DNA of 64,000 nucleotides, taken from positions 17,696,751 through 17,760,750 of the forward strand of contig CM070622.1 of the NCBI GenBank assembly GCA_036346255.1. The letters run 5' to 3'. The notes under the pieces are model-generated. The model had not been told where the DNA came from. It ran no database searches and saw only the letters and a program-made list of their open reading frames with translations. Source of the DNA: Ampelocalamus luodianensis (taxonomy: Eukaryota; Streptophyta; Magnoliopsida; Poales; Poaceae). Shown here one piece after another: positions 58,976 to 64,000 of this stretch (positions are counted from its first letter, which is position 1; each line of letters opens with the position of its first letter). The translations under genes and the position numbers were made by a program.

Positions 58976-59729
58976 TGTCGGTGTTTTAGAACCGATCTTA
59001 CGTAAAGATTGTTTGATTCGGGGGGTCTCCACAATTGATCACGCAGACGAGAGAGACACGGGGATTTTTATACAGGTTTGGGCCTTCTCAGGTGAGAATA
59101 ATAACCCTACCCCTGTGTTTCTTGTATTGGGTATCTGGATTACAGTCCGTCAAGGATCTTACTTACTGTCCAGAAAAGCCTCCCCCTTTTCCTATCTCTA
59201 AAAGACACTTATTTATACTACGCAGTGGTGGCCGTTGTCGTTCCGGGCTAATTAGTCGCTCACCATTATTACGTAATAATGAGAGTAATTACCGGAGTAG
59301 TAACATCCCCATGCTGTCAAACAGTTATCAGTCAGAGATAGTGGAGAATTATCTGTAGTTATATCGGGCATAACTACGTATTTTGACTGCTTAGATTCCC
59401 ACTATTAAATGGGCTTTCTGACGAGTGGACCCAGTTAATCATGAGGAAGTCGTGGCAGAGCTGGTCATAAAAGAACTTACGACCAGGGGTAGTCGTAGAA
59501 AAGCTTACGACTGGGTACTGGTTGCAGGAAGACTTACGACCGGACGTAATCGTAGCAGGACTTACGATTACACCATAGTCGTAGAGATGCTTACGACTAG
59601 GGAGGGTAGTCGTAGGAGATCTTACGACTACCTGACTTGCTCTCCCCTTATAATATTAGGGAGTATGCCATGTGACGTCATATTACATGATTATGGAATA
59701 ATAAAATGAGGATTATTAGATCCTCGTCA
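58976..59729 (-). repeat. LTR at high coordinate (5' LTR of the minus-strand element)
   Basis: Same ends as 46725-47479. It carries the corresponding six hairpins at 59459-59632. Differences from its partner cluster around 59305-59440. Confidence 0.95.
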
Positions 59730-59734
59730 CCCTT

Positions 59735-60860
59735 GCCTCCATCTACTTTTTTAATTTTTTTCTTTTTCCTGTTGTAAATTAATTATTTATGTAATAATAG
59801 TTTTTTTTTGTAATAATTGATATTGTAATTATTTATGTAATAATTATTTATTGTAATAATTATCGTTAATTACATTAATTGTTGTCAATTACGGTCTATT
59901 ACGTTAATTGAAGTCAAATGCGTTAATTGTTGTTAGTTGCGATGCTGGATTTAGATCATGCTGACAAGCTTAGAGGGGATCGAGTGTACGCTCTAGGTTG
60001 GCTGAGATGACAATGAGCCGTTATGCCGACTAAGTGTTTGCTATGCCATTAATAGTCAGAAGATGATTGCAATACTTCATGGAAGTATATTTGTGGCCAA
60101 ACAAAAAGTGTTGTCTATCGCATAGTTGTCTAAAATTTTGTAAACTTTCAATCAATTTTTTAGCCACTAGATCTAAATCTAGTCAACCACATCACTTCAA
60201 CCATCCATATACAAACCCAACCCACTTCAGCCTAACCCTAAACTCCACTTCTCCCAACCTACTAGCTGCCACCGCCCTCCCAACATGTCACCTCCCACCA
60301 CTTCCACCGCCTGACACGGCTGCCAGCGCTAAGGCGGTGCTAGATTCGCCGCCACCTCCCTCTGTCTCTAGACCTTCGGTGCTCATCCTCAACCCGCCTA
60401 CTGCTGCCACTGCACACCACCTCTCCTCCTTCGGTACATGAATCTCAACGTAAGATCTAAATGTTAGAAAATCGACTGAGATTTAGTGAAATTTCATGCG
60501 GCTATGATTTAACAAACTTGTAGAAAAAATGATAGATAGGCTCATTTTTGCGTCCAGGCCTACCATCGATGGAGGTGGGCGGCAATGACGAGCATCATGG
60601 CGGCCACCCTTCTGGTGCGTGTGTTCCTCCACCAGATTCGAATGCCCGTGAGATGGAAATAAGGTGTCAATCACATATTTGAACGGTGGAGTCCCGGGAA
60701 TATAGGAACCAACACTCGTTGCAGATTGGGTTTATAAATGTCATTTGCTAGCATGCGCCCGAAATAGGTATGAAGGCTACACAGATCTTGGAACAAGCGA
60801 ACGATGGATTCAATGGGTGTAACTACACTTGAATATATGAACTATTCTGTAGCCGAGTTT
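59735..60860. other. Intergenic stretch, no gene supported
   Basis: 59745-59950 is A/T-rich with ATTATTTATGTAATAAT and GTTAATTG repeats. The plus-strand open frame at 60067-60441 (Pro/Thr/Ser-rich) and the minus-strand one at 60483-60674 show no domain. Confidence 0.4.
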
Positions 60861-61800
60861 AGAATAGTTATTCTATGCCTAGGTAGTCCACATCGCACAA
60901 TGCTGGCCAGACACGATGCTCGGGCGTGCAACCAGCATATGACGGCCCACCAACTATAGTCGGTGGTCCAAAAACGCCTGCACCGCGCGCGTGATTCAAT
61001 TTTGATGGTAAATAACACGAGACATGACAGTAATTAGTGAATCAGTTTACTGCCTTTTCGCGACATGCAATTTTTTTCGAGCTCATTTGTTTGATAGTTA
61101 AACATAATGGATAAGACAATAAAGTTGTTATCTGTTTTTACTGCCTTTTGTCCGGCATGCGATTTTTATTTGAGCACGTATTTGATAGTAAAAATGCAAC
61201 GATAAGACAATAAAGTTATAATATGTTTTACTGCTGAGACGTTTTTTTTTCCGAGTTCGTTTGTTTGATATATTTTACTGCATGTATATATCCTTATAAG
61301 TCATAGCGGGGGAGACGAAGAGACGCATCGGGTAGCCCGAGCGGCATTGTACGATTTGTTTTTGGAAAAATGAGGGTTTGGTTTGATTTCGTACTGTGTT
61401 TTCAGCTATGCACACGCGAACATACAAAACAAAGGAGTGTGAAGGTAGTACAATAAAATATAAGGCCACAATGTAGTAAAACAAGATACTCATGCAGTAA
61501 TTATGAACAAAATAGAAGCTCAGTAATTGCTCTCACATTTTACAGTAAAGAGCTATCACAAAATATTTTTTGCAGTAAATGTTCATCGGGTAGTATAGCG
61601 AAAAGGTAGTGTGACAGTAAAAGCACATGCAAAAATAGGTAAACAATCATTATAAAGTAGTAAATATGTATTTTTTTTGTGTTTTCATTTTTATTGTATC
61701 ATTTTTTTGTGTGTTCCGGCAGTAAACCAAAAGAAAACATTGTAGTAATGTCATATGTACATAACAGAAAAGAACAGGAGATAAAAATTCTTAAATGTTA

Positions 61801-63139
61801 TTCGGCCAAAATAGCATGGCCGATCTCATTTTTCTAGCCAAGGCAGGGCCCTATCGTAGCCCTCAGTCATTCGTATGCCCACTCGTGGAGTTCGCTGGGG
61901 GCTAGATCAGGGAATACATGGAGATATGCCTCCACCTACTCCTTCACGACAGCGAGCTGAGCTTGGCACCGATTGAGCGAAGGAAGCTTGTTGACGATTG
62001 TCCAGATGAGGACATTCGCCTCTTCCACGGTCTCGATGTTGTCGACTGACGAGGATTAAAATCTCTATGTATTATCTTTAATACATAAAGACCATACATC
62101 TTCATGGTCGTAACCCCAGAGGTTCACAACCTCACTGGTTGTAAGTATTCCAGAGGTTACACGATGGGTACCCTGGTTGGACAAGGTCCCGTGCCTAGCC
62201 TCTGACCAGTAAACTGCTCGTAAAAAGCATAAACTGATATATGGAACTGATTCCAGGTATATTCCCTACCGTGCGACGAGTGGAACACATGCGTATACTC
62301 CATACCACACGACGTCCCTTTATCCTAAGACACTATGAATAATCACCATACGATTAAGTGTCTCACAGACATACAACCGCTGAATGGTTGATACTCCATC
62401 AACCATCACCTCGCTCCGACTAGTCGCGACACTTTACAACAGACGTTTTCTCCAGAAGCAACTGTCACCTCTTCAAGGGCTATTTAAAGATGGAGCATGG
62501 ACGGAGCAAAGGGAGAGAAGAAAAAAGACACATGGGATTGAAGCATAGACATCAGCATCAAATTCATGTTTTAAGTCCGATATTGTAGTATAGCAAGCAT
62601 TGTTCTAAGTGTAAATAGGATTAGTTCACCACCTAGTCATAAGGCATCCTCTGTAAAATCCAGTTTATATTAATAAAAGAGCAGCCTCATTCTCTCCCCA
62701 GAAATTCCGTGTTATTCTCCTCTATTCATATCATAAGATCGACGTCTTGATCGTCGACATCGATCTTTTTGTCTCACCGTCTGATGTAGTCTTCGATGTT
62801 AGGGGGAATCTGCATGCGTTGGAGGAAGATCTGACCGACACTGGTAACGAAGAATGAGCACCACCGAGCTGGGTTCCTTCGCGCCCGTGGGTTGAACGTC
62901 CAGTAGTCATTGTCGTCATAAGGGATCGCTGGGGAGGGGAAGCGATAATGACCTGGTGCGAACATGGGGAGGGGGAAAATCTTATGATTAGTTATGTGGG
63001 GAGCGTGTTTAGTGGGATGCATGGGATTGCCCTCCTTTTTTATTGCTTCGTGCCACTGGAGGACGCGTGTGAGTGTTTTTTCCGAACAATTGGAGGCTCG
63101 AGTGGTCATGTCGATAAGTTTGTCATACAGTAAACTCAT
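61801..63139 (-). pseudogene. Unrecognised minus-strand coding remnant split by a solo LTR
   Basis: A 121-codon open segment (63139-62774) begins MSLLYDKLIDMTTRAS and contains NPARWCSFFVTSVGQIFLQ and MQIPPNIEDYIRR, then a TGA. On the far side of the solo LTR (62047-62759) the same strand continues with DNIETVEEANVLIWTIVNKL, CQAQLAVVKE, a TAG, then AYLHVFPDLAP (about 62046-61890). Without the insertion the two parts would join across one TGA. The composition is protein-like, and I know no matching family. It may belong to a transposon (60861-63813) or be a captured host exon. Confidence 0.4.
62047..62759 (-). mobile_element. Second solo LTR of the same gypsy group
   Basis: It starts TGACGAGGATTAAAATC and ends GATCGTCGACA. 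The flanks TCGAC (62042-62046) and TCGAT (62760-62764) match at four of five positions. A weak set of GGTCGTAA...GGTTGTAA inverted motifs lies at 62106-62165 in the place of the LTR hairpins. The ends are the same as in the solo LTR at 41991-42760, and the interior has diverged. TATA-like CTATTTAAAG lies near 62480. The strand is tentative. Confidence 0.75.
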
Positions 63140-63813
63140 TTTGGTGTGAAGTAAAACTAGCCAATAGGTTTAGTAATTAGATACACATCCAAGATAGTAA
63201 AAATTCACGCGCTTACAGTAATTCAAAGAGGAAAAAAATAGTAAACCTCGTTGAACACAGTAAACATGCGAGATGAAAACAAACAATAAGTGAGTCAACA
63301 ATAAAATTAGATGGGTACACGTGAGTCTACTGATAGTTTTGTTACAATCATTCTAGTGCCCCCCCAGGAGTAGATTTACTGTCAACTACAGTTCGACCAG
63401 CGGTGTACCAGTGATTCTTTGGTTTTACCCTTGATTCTAGTAGGAACATTCCTTTTATTGCTGATTTAGGTGACGTGCAATCTTCATTTTACTGTCGATT
63501 TTACCGATATTCGCTTTGATATTTGGTTTTATTGTCATATTGGGCGACACCGAGACTTTTACCATCGATCCTCACGCGCGTGGGGGGGTTTTACTACTCA
63601 TATCGAGCGGGAGGCAGGCGCTGGAATGGTTTTTGATGTGCGCATGAGGGTTTTACTATCGATCACGAGCGAGAGGCGGGGCTGGCTAACCGCACGTTGC
63701 GCAGGGGAAGCGTGGGCTTCTAGGCCGCGCGTAGCGCGGCCCACACGCGGAATAGCTATCCAGTATGTGTGTGTATACACTATTTTGTACCCTAGCATAG
63801 AATAAGTTATTCT

Positions 63814-64000
63814 ACACCCAGCACCTTCCGTGGGTCAAAACCCACATCTCACCTTGGTGAAAGAAAACCCACGAGCACCGCCTTTGTCTACCCCTATGTC
63901 GCTCTCCACCCATATTTTTCATGCTCAGACGATGCAGTAATTGATTGGCTCAGGTACAGTAAATTCAAACTTTTAGTGCAGTAATGGTTTTTTATGCTGT
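63814..64000. other. Window end, nothing recognised
   Basis: No open frame or repeat of note, apart from GCAGTAAT/CAGTAAA motifs like those inside 61000-63650. These could mean the transposon-like region continues past the window. Confidence 0.3.

Larger units (their letters stand above)
46725..59729 (-). mobile_element. Full-length Ty3/gypsy retrotransposon, Tat type, with an antisense gene
   Basis: The element is bounded by 755- and 754-bp LTRs (TG...CA) with an exact CCCTT target duplication (46720-46724 and 59730-59734). Genes run on the minus strand from the primer site at 58975: gag, protease, reverse transcriptase, RNase H, a second RNase H with YFDGS, then integrase ending at 52732. 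No chromodomain is seen. A 3.8-kb spliced antisense gene lies on the plus strand between integrase and the polypurine tract. Dual RNase H, DGGSS-type protease and the extra antisense frame point to the Tat lineage. Frameshifts and stops break gag, RT and integrase, so this copy is not autonomous. The LTRs differ at about 40 positions by eye. Confidence 0.9.
60861..63813. mobile_element. Possible DNA transposon with AGAATA...TTATTCTATG ends
   Basis: AGAATAGTTATTCTATGCC at 60861 is matched in inverted form by the segment ending 63813, which reads AGAATAACTTATTCTATGC on the minus strand. Each end is itself a palindrome. The interior carries many AGTAAA-type motifs at both sides (61000-61700 and 63150-63650), and the minus-strand coding remnant and solo LTR lie in the middle. 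No target duplication was found, so the call is tentative. Confidence 0.35.

Overview
This window is repeat-dominated intergenic DNA from a plant nuclear genome, most likely a grass (Poaceae). Three things point there: several layers of nested LTR retrotransposons of grass type, many MITE-like elements, and one GC-rich-first-exon gene with GT-AG introns. The species cannot be fixed from the sequence. There is one confident host protein-coding gene. Almost everything else is a transposable element, an element-borne gene, or the scar of one.

Layout. Positions 1-6119 are mostly minus-strand pieces of long Ty3/gypsy-type LTRs, plus a patch of GGTAGTACC palindromes. Positions 6650-19150 form a nested stack. 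A minus-strand gypsy-type LTR is split by a plus-strand LTR (7701 to about 11759), which is itself split by a smaller solo LTR (8267-9045, target duplication GCCAA). The outer LTR is also split by a 5.2-kb Mutator-like element (13435-18634, 9-bp target duplication GGGAGTTGG). That element carries a degenerate plant-mobile-domain gene and an apparently intact zinc-finger/coiled-coil gene. A hAT-type MITE lies at 20099-20591 (TSD CTCAAATC). A non-autonomous LTR retrotransposon lies at 22209-25917 (TSD ACTTT).

The host gene, at 27738-32900 on the plus strand, encodes a U-box/ARM-repeat E3 ubiquitin ligase of the SPL11/PUB12-14 clade: four exons, 708 residues, with a 2.8-kb first intron holding a SINE-like insertion. 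Positions 33300-46700 hold a block of partial duplications, Mutator-type and CACTA-type elements, MITEs and a solo LTR (41991-42760, TSD CCACT).

Positions 46725-59729 are a complete but mutated 13-kb Ty3/gypsy element of the Tat type on the minus strand (TSD CCCTT). It has gag, protease, RT, RNase H, a second RNase H and integrase. On the opposite strand, downstream of pol, it carries a multi-exon gene with its own TATA box. Short GTCGTA...TACGAC hairpins recur in arrays in its LTRs and in two introns of the antisense gene. Two solo LTRs of the same group (41991-42760 and 62047-62759) carry diverged versions. The last 4 kb hold an unrecognised minus-strand coding remnant split by the second of these solo LTRs.

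The most interesting signals are the hairpin arrays tied to the antisense gene, the recurrence of a related antisense gene in the unrelated element at 22209-25917, and the two-gene Mutator-like element. All element boundaries with target duplications were read by eye. No alignment or database search was run.
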